Source of the DNA: Sphingobacterium siyangense
GTDB taxonomy: Bacteria; Bacteroidota; Bacteroidia; Sphingobacteriales; Sphingobacteriaceae
Direction: 5' to 3'
NCBI RefSeq assembly: GCF_007830445.1
Contig: NZ_VLKR01000002.1
Span: 279,120 to 343,119 of the forward strand
DNA length: 64,000 bases
Shown: positions 31,640 to 40,926 of the stretch, in pieces
Numbering within the stretch: the stretch's first letter is position 1
Layout: the number at the start of each line of letters is the position of its first letter
Notes under the pieces: generated by a model
Databases searched by the model: none
What the model saw: only the letters and a program-made list of their open reading frames with translations
What the model was told of the DNA's origin: nothing
Program-made: the position numbers and the translations under genes

Positions 31640-32122
31640 TTAATTGTTATACTCTTGATCTGTCACAGGTTTAAGCCATACTGTTTCTCCCTTTTCCCTG
31701 CCTGTAATGGCAATCTGTACAAAAGCAGAATCAGCGCTCGCGCCATGCCAATGAGGAACATCTATTGGGCATTTTACAACTTCTCCTTTACGGAGGATTA
31801 TTTTTTCCTTACCTTCTTCCTGATAGAAGCCGACACCATCCAATGCCAGAATAATCTGTCCCGCCGGATGAGAATGCCACTTGGTCCTGACACCAGGCTC
31901 AAAGGTCACACTTCCAACAGCATTCTGATTGATCCGATCTGCGGTTACTAGATTATTTAACCACACTGTTCCTGTGAAATTGTCATTTGTAATCCTTTCA
32001 CCTTTTGAAAAAATAGGATCATGCGTTCTGTGCTGTTCAGTTTTTTGTGGTTTGATCTGTTGAGTACATGAAATTGCCAAGATTCCCGTCAGAAATAGTA
32101 TCGTTGTATTGTTTAAATTCAT
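31640..32122 (-). CDS. Cupin-domain lipoprotein
   Basis: 160 residues. Signal with lipobox GILAISCTQQ. Cupin motif 1 is VRTKWHSHPAGQIILALDGVG and motif 2 is GEVVKCPIDVPHWHG, with all metal-binding His/Glu-type positions for a small beta-barrel enzyme or sensor. It is the last gene of the AraC-linked minus-strand cluster and probably acts at the periplasmic face of a membrane. Confidence 0.87.
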   Translation of the reverse strand: MNLNNTTILFLTGILAISCTQQIKPQKTEQHRTHDPIFSKGERITNDNFTGTVWLNNLVTADRINQNAVGSVTFEPGVRTKWHSHPAGQIILALDGVGFYQEEGKEKIILRKGEVVKCPIDVPHWHGASADSAFVQIAITGREKGETVWLKPVTDQEYNN

Positions 32123-32230
32123 GATTTTAAATTTTTAAATAAAGTTTATCCCCAAGTAACCCATTTTAGGCTCGTTTATTTTTTTGTTATAGTCGCTTTA
32201 ATGACCGCAAATTTTATAGTAGCAGTTAGA

Positions 32231-32965
32231 TTACTTTCTATTCGCTAATACTTCATCGAATATTTTTTGTGCAACTATAGCCTCTTTTTTGCCCACAGTA
32301 GATTTAATAATAATTATAAACTGCTGTAATTGTTCTTTCGATAAACCTACATTTAAACAAATTGCCAAATGCGATTTCAGCATCGGTTCCACGCCGCCTA
32401 TGCTGGCTAGTACAGAGATTGTTACCAGTTCTCTTTCAGCGTAGGTAAGAATATCCCGTTCAAAAATATCAGCAAATAGATGTTCCTTTAAAAATAGTTC
32501 AATAGTTGGAGCAAAAGCAGCATAACCAGTTTTTGGATCTTTTTCGGTTACTCCTGTAAGCTGTTCCAAAATCGCTTTGCCACGATCATATTTTGGCTGG
32601 TCATTTTGAATAGGTGATGCTTCAGGGCCTGTTGGATCATTGATGCCCTTTGTCTTGCGCTCCTCAAGTACGGCCATCAGGGTTTGCAATCCACGTATAC
32701 TACGAGGAAAGCCGGCATAAGCATAGAGCTGTATGATGCTTTCCTTAATCTGATTACTTGTCAGTCCGGCATCGAGTCCTTTGTTGAGTGCATCTTTTAA
32801 TGTTGACAGGTCACCTTTGGCCGCGGTGGCCGCAATGGTAATAAGACAACGTTTTTTGTTATTTAATGGCGGATTTTCGCGATTCTGACTTGCGTATAAC
32901 ACGGAATAAAAGCAAAATAAAGTGAATAATAACGCAATAATATACTTTTGTTTCTTCATGATCAT
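32231..32965 (-). CDS. Exported carboxymuconolactone-decarboxylase (CMD)-family protein
   Basis: 244 residues with a signal peptide (MKKQKYIIALLFTLFCFYSVLYA). Two CMD-like helical modules: KRCLITIAATAAKGDLSTLK...QLYAYAGFPRSIRGLQTL and RELVTISVLASIGGVEPMLKSHL. The AhpD CxxC pair is absent, so simple peroxidase-reductant activity is unlikely; the family also includes lactone decarboxylases and oxidoreductase partners. It lies 108 nt before the cupin gene and 93 nt after the NTF2-like gene. Confidence 0.85.
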   Translation of the reverse strand: MIMKKQKYIIALLFTLFCFYSVLYASQNRENPPLNNKKRCLITIAATAAKGDLSTLKDALNKGLDAGLTSNQIKESIIQLYAYAGFPRSIRGLQTLMAVLEERKTKGINDPTGPEASPIQNDQPKYDRGKAILEQLTGVTEKDPKTGYAAFAPTIELFLKEHLFADIFERDILTYAERELVTISVLASIGGVEPMLKSHLAICLNVGLSKEQLQQFIIIIKSTVGKKEAIVAQKIFDEVLANRK

Positions 32966-33058
32966 TCTCTATTAGTGATTCTTTCTATTTCATCTCTTTT
33001 TGGAGTAGAAAGACTAGCGATGGCATTCTTTACGAAGATATCACTGGTTGAATCGTTA

Positions 33059-33505
33059 TTAGTTCCCAGGAGTAAGTAGTTTGGTGAACGACAGTGATCC
33101 TAGTTTCCAAGTGCCATTTTGTTTTACGTAGACTTCCGTAACCATAAAGGGATTGGTTACCTCGTTACCACCAACGATAGCAAGTAGGTCGATTCTATTG
33201 AGTAGGATAGCTGTATTGTCAATGATATTGACTGATACTTCATGGATATCAGCCTTTTTATACCAGATTCCGCCACTTTTTATGACATTAAGTTCCCTTT
33301 GTTTTCCCCAGGATCCCCCCATGTGGACAAACATTGAATTTTCATGAAAAAGGCTGTCCAATGTACCGACATTTTTGTTGGCCATCCATTGCCATTTATC
33401 TTTTGAAAGTTTGATGATTTCCTGATCAGCAGGCGATTGTGCAAATGAGATCTGAATTCCGAAGAGGGCCAAACAGAGGCCGAGTAATAATTTTTTCATA
33501 ATCAT
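33059..33505 (-). CDS. Exported NTF2-like (SnoaL/DUF4440-type) protein
   Basis: 148 residues; signal peptide MKKLLLGLCLALFGIQISFAQ. The mature part has the cone fold pattern of nuclear-transport-factor-2-like proteins (KDKWQWMANKNVGTLDSLFHEN, then VYVKQNGTWKLGSLSFTKL). Members act as small enzymes, isomerases or binding proteins. It belongs to the AraC-linked cluster; substrate unknown. Confidence 0.85.
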   Translation of the reverse strand: MIMKKLLLGLCLALFGIQISFAQSPADQEIIKLSKDKWQWMANKNVGTLDSLFHENSMFVHMGGSWGKQRELNVIKSGGIWYKKADIHEVSVNIIDNTAILLNRIDLLAIVGGNEVTNPFMVTEVYVKQNGTWKLGSLSFTKLLTPGN

Positions 33506-33525
33506 AATAAAATATAGTGTATTTT

Positions 33526-34575
33526 TTATTGAAGGTTCTGGTGATAAAACTCAACCAATTTATTTACAGCTTTTGTGACGTATTCCTTTTTCCAGTAAGT
33601 TTCAATGTGTGTAGCTCCTTCTAGTAAAAAGAGCGCTTTGTTTTTTGCGTTTTTAGCCTTTGAAAAAGCCTCATCGGTCATATACTTGGTATCTGCCTTG
33701 CTTCCAGCGATCATCAACAAGGGCTGATCGATTAGTTCGATACCATCGGTCGCATCTCATGTCATCAGATCCATCAAGCTGCTGGTTGTATATAAAAACG
33801 TTGAATTCCGATGGGCGTGCGTCCGATAATAATATTCAAATCCTTGCCGATAGAGATCTGTTGGAGTTTTGGCGATCTCTTCGTCGGTTATACTAGCTAC
33901 GCCAGAATACTTGATTTCTCCGCCTGCTGCCTCCTGTGCCCGGGCATCTGATGCCTGTTTCAATCGTTGCTCGATTGTATTTTGCTGGGAATTTTGAAAA
34001 CCGTTGCGTCTCACTTCACCAGAGTTGAACATGCTCAGTGTAGCAACAGCTTTTAGCCGTTTATCAGACTGTGCTGCTTTGAGGGTATAACCACCGCCGC
34101 CGCAGATCCCGAGTGCACCGACACGATCCGGGTCGACACCAGCGTAACCAGCGATATAGTCTGCCATGCCATGGATATCCTCTGTTCTGAACTGGGGTTT
34201 GTCGGTATGGCGGGGTTCGCCACCGCTGGCTCCCTGATAGGCGGCGTCTGCGGCTATTGTAATGTAACCCGCTTCTGCAAGTCGCTGTGCATAAAGACCG
34301 GCAGTTTGTTCTTTGACCCCGCCATTGGGATGTGCGACTATAATGGCAGGATATCTTTTTGAAGGGTCATAATTCGTCGGAGTATATACATTAGCAGCGA
34401 TAGCTATTCCGTTTAATTTATAGCTCACAGGATGTATATTTACTTTTCCCTTTACATTTTCCTTTATAGCATCACCATACACAAGGCCAAATGGATTTTT
34501 TGATTTGTCCTGTGCTTCTGTAATGAGCCCCGTTGCCATAAACATGGCTACGATGATATACTTGATTTGTTTCAT
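33526..34575 (-). pseudogene. Exported dienelactone-hydrolase-like alpha/beta hydrolase interrupted by one in-frame TGA
   Basis: From MKQIKYIIVAMFM (signal peptide) the frame is continuous for about 349 codons except for one TGA at 33759-33757 (codon 273), between SSLMDLMT and DATDGIELIDQPLL. A TGG at that place would need one transition and restores the whole protein. The nucleophile site GICGGGGYTLK (Cys, as in dienelactone hydrolase) lies before the stop; the probable catalytic Asp (AGSKADT) and His (GATHIETYW) lie after it, so the truncated product should be inactive. It sits in the AraC-linked cluster between NTF2-like and flavodoxin genes. A sequencing error, a recent nonsense mutation or read-through are all possible. 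Confidence 0.88.
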
Positions 34576-34605
34576 TGATTGTAATTTTATGCTTTCCACT
34601 TCTTA

Positions 34606-35259
34606 TTATTTTGTGAATCCAAGTTTTTCAAGCCATTGGGCAAGTTGAATGGTAAGCTGTTTTTCTTTTTCACCTGATATCACAAAGAGGATTCCGTCCC
34701 GTTCTTTCCCTGCTTTTGTTGTAAACCCTTCCAATATTTTGCTTTTGGAACAAAGTTGTTTGATCGTGTCAAAGCTGCTCCCAACGCCATATCCGGCATT
34801 TGTATTAAAAGGGACAATCGTCTTTCCTGCTAGATCATACTGTTTTAGAAAACTCTTTATGGGGGGAGGGAGCTGCATCCCCCAAGTTGGAAACCCCACA
34901 AAGATGAAGTCGTATTTTCCTATGTTGTCTATTTTCGTTTTTAGTGGCGGCAGATAACCCGTTTTATTTTCTTCGGCAACCTGGTCGACGGTGGTTTGAT
35001 AGTGAGCGGGATAAGGATTTTCGAGTTCAAGACCAACTAGATCACCGCCTACCTGCCGATGGATAATCTCTGCGACAGCTTTGGTATTTTTCGTCCGCGA
35101 TAGGTAAACGACCAAAACTTCCTGATTATTTAGCGAATCACAGGGAGCTATCGGGAAACCTTTGTTTTCAAATGTGGCTTCATTTGCTCCCGAACAGGAA
35201 GTTACCGCAAACAACAGGCAAAGTAGTAGGCAATATAAATATCTAGTTTTCATTTGCAT
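34606..35259 (-). CDS. Exported flavodoxin-family lipoprotein
   Basis: About 217 residues from MQMKTRYLYC. Lipobox LFAVTSCSGA shows it is secreted and lipidated, unusual for a flavodoxin. The FMN-binding phosphate loop is LVVYLSRTKNTKAVAE, followed by the ring-binding region IFVGFPTWGMQLPPPIKSFL and NTNAGYGVGSS. Flavodoxins of this type carry electrons or reduce quinones; here it would do so in the periplasm. It has its own copy of the cluster operator (35313-35342) and -7 box (35282-35275). Confidence 0.9.
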   Translation of the reverse strand: MQMKTRYLYCLLLCLLFAVTSCSGANEATFENKGFPIAPCDSLNNQEVLVVYLSRTKNTKAVAEIIHRQVGGDLVGLELENPYPAHYQTTVDQVAEENKTGYLPPLKTKIDNIGKYDFIFVGFPTWGMQLPPPIKSFLKQYDLAGKTIVPFNTNAGYGVGSSFDTIKQLCSKSKILEGFTTKAGKERDGILFVISGEKEKQLTIQLAQWLEKLGFTK

Positions 35260-35274
35260 CGTTTTTGATTTATA

Positions 35275-35342
35275 CAAAGTTCCCTAAATCAACTTTCTTT
35301 TTAGGTAGACGGATTACGGATAGTACTACCATTATTACTTAT
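35275..35342 (-). promoter_or_regulatory. Copy A of the AraC-cluster operator and promoter, in front of the flavodoxin gene
   Basis: Half-sites ATTACGGAT (35313-35321) and ATTACTTAT (35334-35342), 21 bp apart, inside an inverted GGTAG/CTACC pair. On the minus strand GAACTTTG (35282-35275) follows after exactly 30 bp. Copy B at 38328-38395 has the same sequence blocks and the same 30-bp gap. The site overlaps the last codons of the preceding hydrolase gene. Confidence 0.72.
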
Positions 35343-36423
35343 CCAGTCCTTTTTGTTTTAACCATTTGTATAGTTCATCCGCAACTTGCAAATTGTTGAG
35401 ATCCGAAAAAGGAAAATGAGTATTTCCCGTGATTCCAACTTCAGGAAGATGGATTACCGTCGCATTTCCGCCATGTTTATTAATTGCCGCGGCCCATAGT
35501 CTGGCCATTTCCAGCCCCGAACGCCAGTGGTCTTTGTTCCATACATTGGTCGGCTCTTTGGCAATATTATCCCCATAGTAAATGACAATTGGGATTTGGG
35601 TCAGCTTTTTAAAATCAGAGAGGGGGATTGTAACCCCTTTGAGTTCACCAAACAACCCCGCGGATTTTATGGGAGGCGGAAGTTCGCCCTCTGGAAATAC
35701 AAATCCACTGTATGGTTCGTATGCGACGACCGCTTTGACTTTATCATTTTTGATCGCGGTCAGCCAACCTGGGCCTCCGCCCTGGGAGTGGGTGACCAAG
35801 ATTCCGGCGTTAATCTTATCAAATAGACTGGATACCGCTGCGGTAATAACGGTTGCATCGAAAGCACCCGTATTGGGTGTCATCTGTCTATAGAACTGTT
35901 CTAATGCTATACTATCCTTTGGAAACTGAACATTCGGGAAATAGTTGGGGTAATTGCCTATACGAAATTGTGTAAACCAGAACTGCTCATCTGCCATAGG
36001 CTTGATCGTTGCTTCTACCATGCTTTTTCCGGCTTCCCCACGTCTGGGTTGGTCGATGAGGTACACTGAGAATTTCCGGCGGAGGAAAATGTTCTGAAAA
36101 CCTTCTCTACCATCTGCTGTTGTTTCCCATGTTTTTTTTGATTGGCCTGCACCATGCAGAAATACCAAAGGATACTTGTGGGCTTTTACCGGTTTTTGAT
36201 AGAAAACGTAGGCATGATCACCATGGAAAGTTTGTCCTTGAGGATTCAGGGCATCATTTACGTTCAAGTGCCCAGCTTCGGTCTTGATAGTACCACCAAC
36301 TGCAAAGCTACCTTGATCATCAATGAGTAAAGGCTTTTGCTTTTTCTGGGCATGTACGGTCATCGATAAAATGAATAGGGCAGCAGAGGCTGTAATATTT
36401 CGTATTATTCTGTTCAATCGCAT
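35335..36423 (-). CDS. Exported alpha/beta hydrolase
   Basis: 362 residues with signal peptide MRLNRIIRNITASAALFILSMTVHAQ. Oxyanion segment FLHGAGQSKKTWE, nucleophile elbow VTHSQGGGPGW (Ser in GxSxGG-like HSQGG), and a late His in VGITGNTHFPFSD. An esterase or lactonase active in the periplasm is likely. It lies 10 nt downstream of the first aldo-keto reductase stop and is the third gene of the AraC-linked transcript. Confidence 0.88.
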   Translation of the reverse strand: MRLNRIIRNITASAALFILSMTVHAQKKQKPLLIDDQGSFAVGGTIKTEAGHLNVNDALNPQGQTFHGDHAYVFYQKPVKAHKYPLVFLHGAGQSKKTWETTADGREGFQNIFLRRKFSVYLIDQPRRGEAGKSMVEATIKPMADEQFWFTQFRIGNYPNYFPNVQFPKDSIALEQFYRQMTPNTGAFDATVITAAVSSLFDKINAGILVTHSQGGGPGWLTAIKNDKVKAVVAYEPYSGFVFPEGELPPPIKSAGLFGELKGVTIPLSDFKKLTQIPIVIYYGDNIAKEPTNVWNKDHWRSGLEMARLWAAAINKHGGNATVIHLPEVGITGNTHFPFSDLNNLQVADELYKWLKQKGLDK

Positions 36424-36433
36424 AGCTTATTTT

Positions 36434-37429
<996 letters not shown>

Positions 37430-37437
37430 TTAATGTT

Positions 37438-38301
<864 letters not shown>

Positions 38302-38327
38302 TTATGTAGTATACAATCCAATGATAA

Positions 38328-38395
38328 CAAAGTTCGGTTTTGCAGGCTAAGGTTTTGGTAGATGGATTACGGATAGTTCTACCAATATTACGGAT
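38328..38395. promoter_or_regulatory. Copy B of the AraC-cluster operator, in the AKR/AraC divergent region
   Basis: Two exact ATTACGGAT half-sites (38366-38374 and 38387-38395), 21 bp apart, with TGGTAGA and TCTACCA as an inverted pair around and inside them. For the minus strand, GAACTTTG (38335-38328) lies 30 bp from the nearer half-site. Tandem half-sites two helical turns apart suit an AraC dimer. Confidence 0.75.
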
Positions 38396-38422
38396 TCAAT
38401 ACATTATTGGATTTCAGTTTTG

Positions 38423-38430
38423 TAAATTTG
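38423..38430 (+). promoter_or_regulatory. -7 box (TAAATTTG) of the AraC gene at 38450
   Basis: Exact TAnnTTTG match, 19 nt before the ATG and 27 nt from the nearer AraC half-site, so the regulator probably also acts on its own gene. Confidence 0.5.
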
Positions 38431-38449
38431 TTTCATAGCATTCAGGCAA

Positions 38450-39349
38450 ATGGAAGAGATCATCAATTTTAAGAGTATTAGCGAATACAATAATTTCAAT
38501 AACAATGAAACATTGCATCCTTTGGTCAGTGTTGTCGATTTGAGCAAAGCTGATCCTCGTAAACTGTCAAAGCTCAGGTATGAGTTCTATACCGTGTTTT
38601 TTAAAGAAATAAAATGCGGAGATCTCCGGTATGGACTTAAGAATTATGATTATGAAGAGGGAACATTGATATTTTTGGCTCCGGGGCAGGTCATTGGGGA
38701 GAATGGCACGGAATTCTACCAGCCTCAGGGGACAGCATTGGTATTTCATCCAGAGCTGCTTTATGGTACTTCGTTGGCAAAGGAGATTGCCAACTATACG
38801 TTCTTTTCCTATTCAGCTAGCGAGGCGCTTCATCTTTCCGAGCAGGAGAGGAGGGTCATTATGGATTGCCTCAACAAAATAAAGCATGAACTGGTTCATA
38901 GTATCGACAAGCATACCAAAAAGCTCATTGTCTCCAACATCGAGCTTTTCCTAGATTATTGTCAACGGTTTTATGACAGACAATTTATAACGCGCGAAAA
39001 TGTTAATAAGGGTATTATAGAAAAATTCGAAGAGATTTTGAATGCTTATTTTCAGTCAGATGAACCACAACAATACGGTCTGCCAACTGTGGCCTACTTT
39101 GCTGAACAATTATTTCTTTCTGCCAACTATTTTGGTGACCTCGTTAAGAAAGAAACAGGGAAGACTGCGCAGGAATATATTCAGAATAAGTTAATCGAGA
39201 TTGCCAAGGAAAAAATATTCGATTCGAATAAGACTATTAACGAAATTGCATTTGAACTTGGTTTTAAATATCCGCAGCATTTTAGTCGCTTATTTAAAAA
39301 CCGTGTCGGTTATAGCCCAAATGAGTACCGGAATGTCAATCTGAATTAG
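38450..39349 (+). CDS. AraC-family regulator of the aldo-keto reductase/flavodoxin cluster
   Basis: 299 residues. N-terminal cupin-like region (LIFLAPGQVIGENGTEFYQP), C-terminal double HTH (LPTVAYFAEQLFLSANYFGDLVKKETGKT, then INEIAFELGFKYPQHFSRLFKNRVGYSPNEYR). Members next to reductases often sense electrophiles or quinones. Divergent from the cluster, with the repeated operator between; the same operator recurs before the flavodoxin gene. A terminator hairpin follows. Confidence 0.92.
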   Translation: MEEIINFKSISEYNNFNNNETLHPLVSVVDLSKADPRKLSKLRYEFYTVFFKEIKCGDLRYGLKNYDYEEGTLIFLAPGQVIGENGTEFYQPQGTALVFHPELLYGTSLAKEIANYTFFSYSASEALHLSEQERRVIMDCLNKIKHELVHSIDKHTKKLIVSNIELFLDYCQRFYDRQFITRENVNKGIIEKFEEILNAYFQSDEPQQYGLPTVAYFAEQLFLSANYFGDLVKKETGKTAQEYIQNKLIEIAKEKIFDSNKTINEIAFELGFKYPQHFSRLFKNRVGYSPNEYRNVNLN

Positions 39350-39354
39350 TTTTA

Positions 39355-39384
39355 AAATGAGAAGCCTTGATATTCTGCTCATTT
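39355..39384 (+). terminator. Hairpin after the AraC gene
   Basis: AAATGAG (39355-39361) pairs with CTCATTT (39378-39384); A-rich on the left and T/A-rich on the right, suiting both strands. Confidence 0.45.
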
Positions 39385-39461
39385 AAAAATTACAAGAATA
39401 GCAGAGGCTATGGTATATCCTTCGTCTTGACCATCAAAAGTGAGGAGGAGCCAGTGTCTGT

Positions 39462-39674
39462 TCAATTAGAAGCTATTTCTTGCGACAGGTTATCATATTT
39501 AGGGCGCCATCCCAATTCTTTTCTGGCTCGGTCAGAATTGACAAGGATATTTGAACCTAATCCAAAATGTGCCATTATTGGTCCCCAGAGAGCAATGGCA
39601 TCCATTATTGAAATTTGTTCAATAGTGTCCTGTTTATAGCCTAAACCATAGACCCTGAAGCGTAAGGATAGCAA
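39462..39674 (-). pseudogene. C-terminal remnant of an NAD-dependent epimerase/dehydratase
   Basis: The 70-residue reading ends with NSDRARKELGWRPKYDNLSQE, the typical C-terminus of extended short-chain epimerases (…RKELGWxPKxxSLxEEI), preceded by SIMDAIALWGPIMAHFGLGSN. The NAD-binding N-terminus and catalytic YxxxK are absent; upstream sequence belongs to another locus. A deletion remnant, not a functional gene. Confidence 0.72.
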
Positions 39675-39737
39675 TAAATGAGCTTTTCAGAAATGTTAAT
39701 TGAGCTTCAGCGTAAAGAACTTACTTTGCTTATTTAC

Positions 39738-39745
39738 TACTTTTG
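39738..39745 (+). promoter_or_regulatory. -7 box (TACTTTTG) of the AraC gene at 39769
   Basis: Exact TAnnTTTG match, 23 nt before the ATG at 39769; it lies downstream of the earlier in-frame Met at 39700 and so argues for the later start. Confidence 0.45.
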
Positions 39746-39768
39746 TGAAAAAAATAGCATATTATTCG

Positions 39769-40590
39769 ATGGAACACGCTGATAAATTAAAAACGATAAG
39801 TTATTGGGGTATCTTCCTTTCTTGCTTTTCAGACTTTAGCGAAAAATGTATTCATGCTGCGCCTGAACATGTATTAGTGTATGTATATTCAGGTGAACAG
39901 ATTATTGAAGATCGAAACAAGAAAATTAAGATAAAAGCTGGAGAATGTGCGTTTATTCGGCGTAACCATCGTTTGTTGATGTATAAAAATAGCAAGGGGA
40001 ATGATCTGTATAAGGGGATTTCATTAACATTCAACCGAAGTGTTCTAAGGGAGTTTTACAGCCGGCTGAATAAATCTAAGCTTCCTAAACAAGAAGCATT
40101 TTCAGATAAAAATGTATTTAAGATAGAACCAAAGCCAGATATTGCGAGTTTGTTTAATTCGCTTACTCCATATTTTGAGGAAAATGTAAAACCGACGGAA
40201 GAAGTGACACATTTGAAACTGCTCGAAGGTATTTATGCTCTACTCAATAACGCTGATGTTTTCTTCCCGATATTATTTGATTTCGCTGATCCTTGGAAGA
40301 TAGATATGTTGGAATTTTTGAATGATCACTATATGGATGATCTGACAATGGAGCAAATTGCGGCCTATACCGGTCGAAGCCTGGCAACATTTAAACGTGA
40401 CTTTGCAAAAATTAGTACGCTAAGTCCTCAAAAATGGTTGATAAAAAAGCGGTTGGAATCGGCGTATGTCAAATTAAAAGAAGAAGGTAAAAAGGTGCAG
40501 AATGTATACGTTGAAGTAGGCTTTAAAAACCCGTCCCATTTTTCAACTGCATTTAAAAAACAATATGGTATAACACCTTCTGAAATCTAG
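39769..40590 (+). CDS. AraC-family (ExsA-like) transcriptional regulator
   Basis: 273 residues from MEHADKLKTISYWG. N-terminal cupin-like segment (HVLVYVYSGEQIIEDRNKKIKIKAGECAF…, the GEQ/GECxF pattern of ExsA relatives). C-terminal HTH: MEQIAAYTGRSLATFKRDFAK and VYVEVGFKNPSHFSTAFKKQYG. Similar in organisation to the regulator at 56893-57702. No clear target next to it; it converges on the hybrid kinase. Confidence 0.88.
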   Translation: MEHADKLKTISYWGIFLSCFSDFSEKCIHAAPEHVLVYVYSGEQIIEDRNKKIKIKAGECAFIRRNHRLLMYKNSKGNDLYKGISLTFNRSVLREFYSRLNKSKLPKQEAFSDKNVFKIEPKPDIASLFNSLTPYFEENVKPTEEVTHLKLLEGIYALLNNADVFFPILFDFADPWKIDMLEFLNDHYMDDLTMEQIAAYTGRSLATFKRDFAKISTLSPQKWLIKKRLESAYVKLKEEGKKVQNVYVEVGFKNPSHFSTAFKKQYGITPSEI

Positions 40591-40806
40591 TTTGATGAAT
40601 TAATCTATTCCATTTAGGGATCGACAATAGGGATGAAGAAATATTTTATTATTTCCTAACAGGCCAAAAGATTGAAAAGCAATCGAACAATTGCCAAAAA
40701 CAACATACTCCGAAGAGCAAGCAGTGTAAGACTTGAACAAATAAAATTCTTCAGAAAAAAGTAATAGTGCGAAGAATTACTGAAATAGATCATCTTTTTT
40801 CTTAGA

Positions 40807-40845
40807 ACAACAACGTCCAATCTTTATCGGATTGGGCGTTATTGT
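40807..40845. terminator. Bidirectional terminator between AraC and hybrid-kinase genes
   Basis: AACAACAACG-CCAATC (40807-40822) pairs with GATTGG-CGTTATTGTT (40829-40845) around a short loop; usable on both strands. The rest of 40591-40926 shows no gene. Confidence 0.65.
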
Positions 40846-40926
40846 TCTATTTGGGTACCTACTGTATCTTGATCTTAGTAGATATTCTGATACCGTTGAC
40901 CATTCAGATTCGAACAGCCATAATTA

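Noticed and set aside
39700..39768. Longer AraC reading from 39700
   Set aside because: An exact -7 box lies at 39738-39745 inside it and the homologous-looking start is MEHADKLK at 39769.
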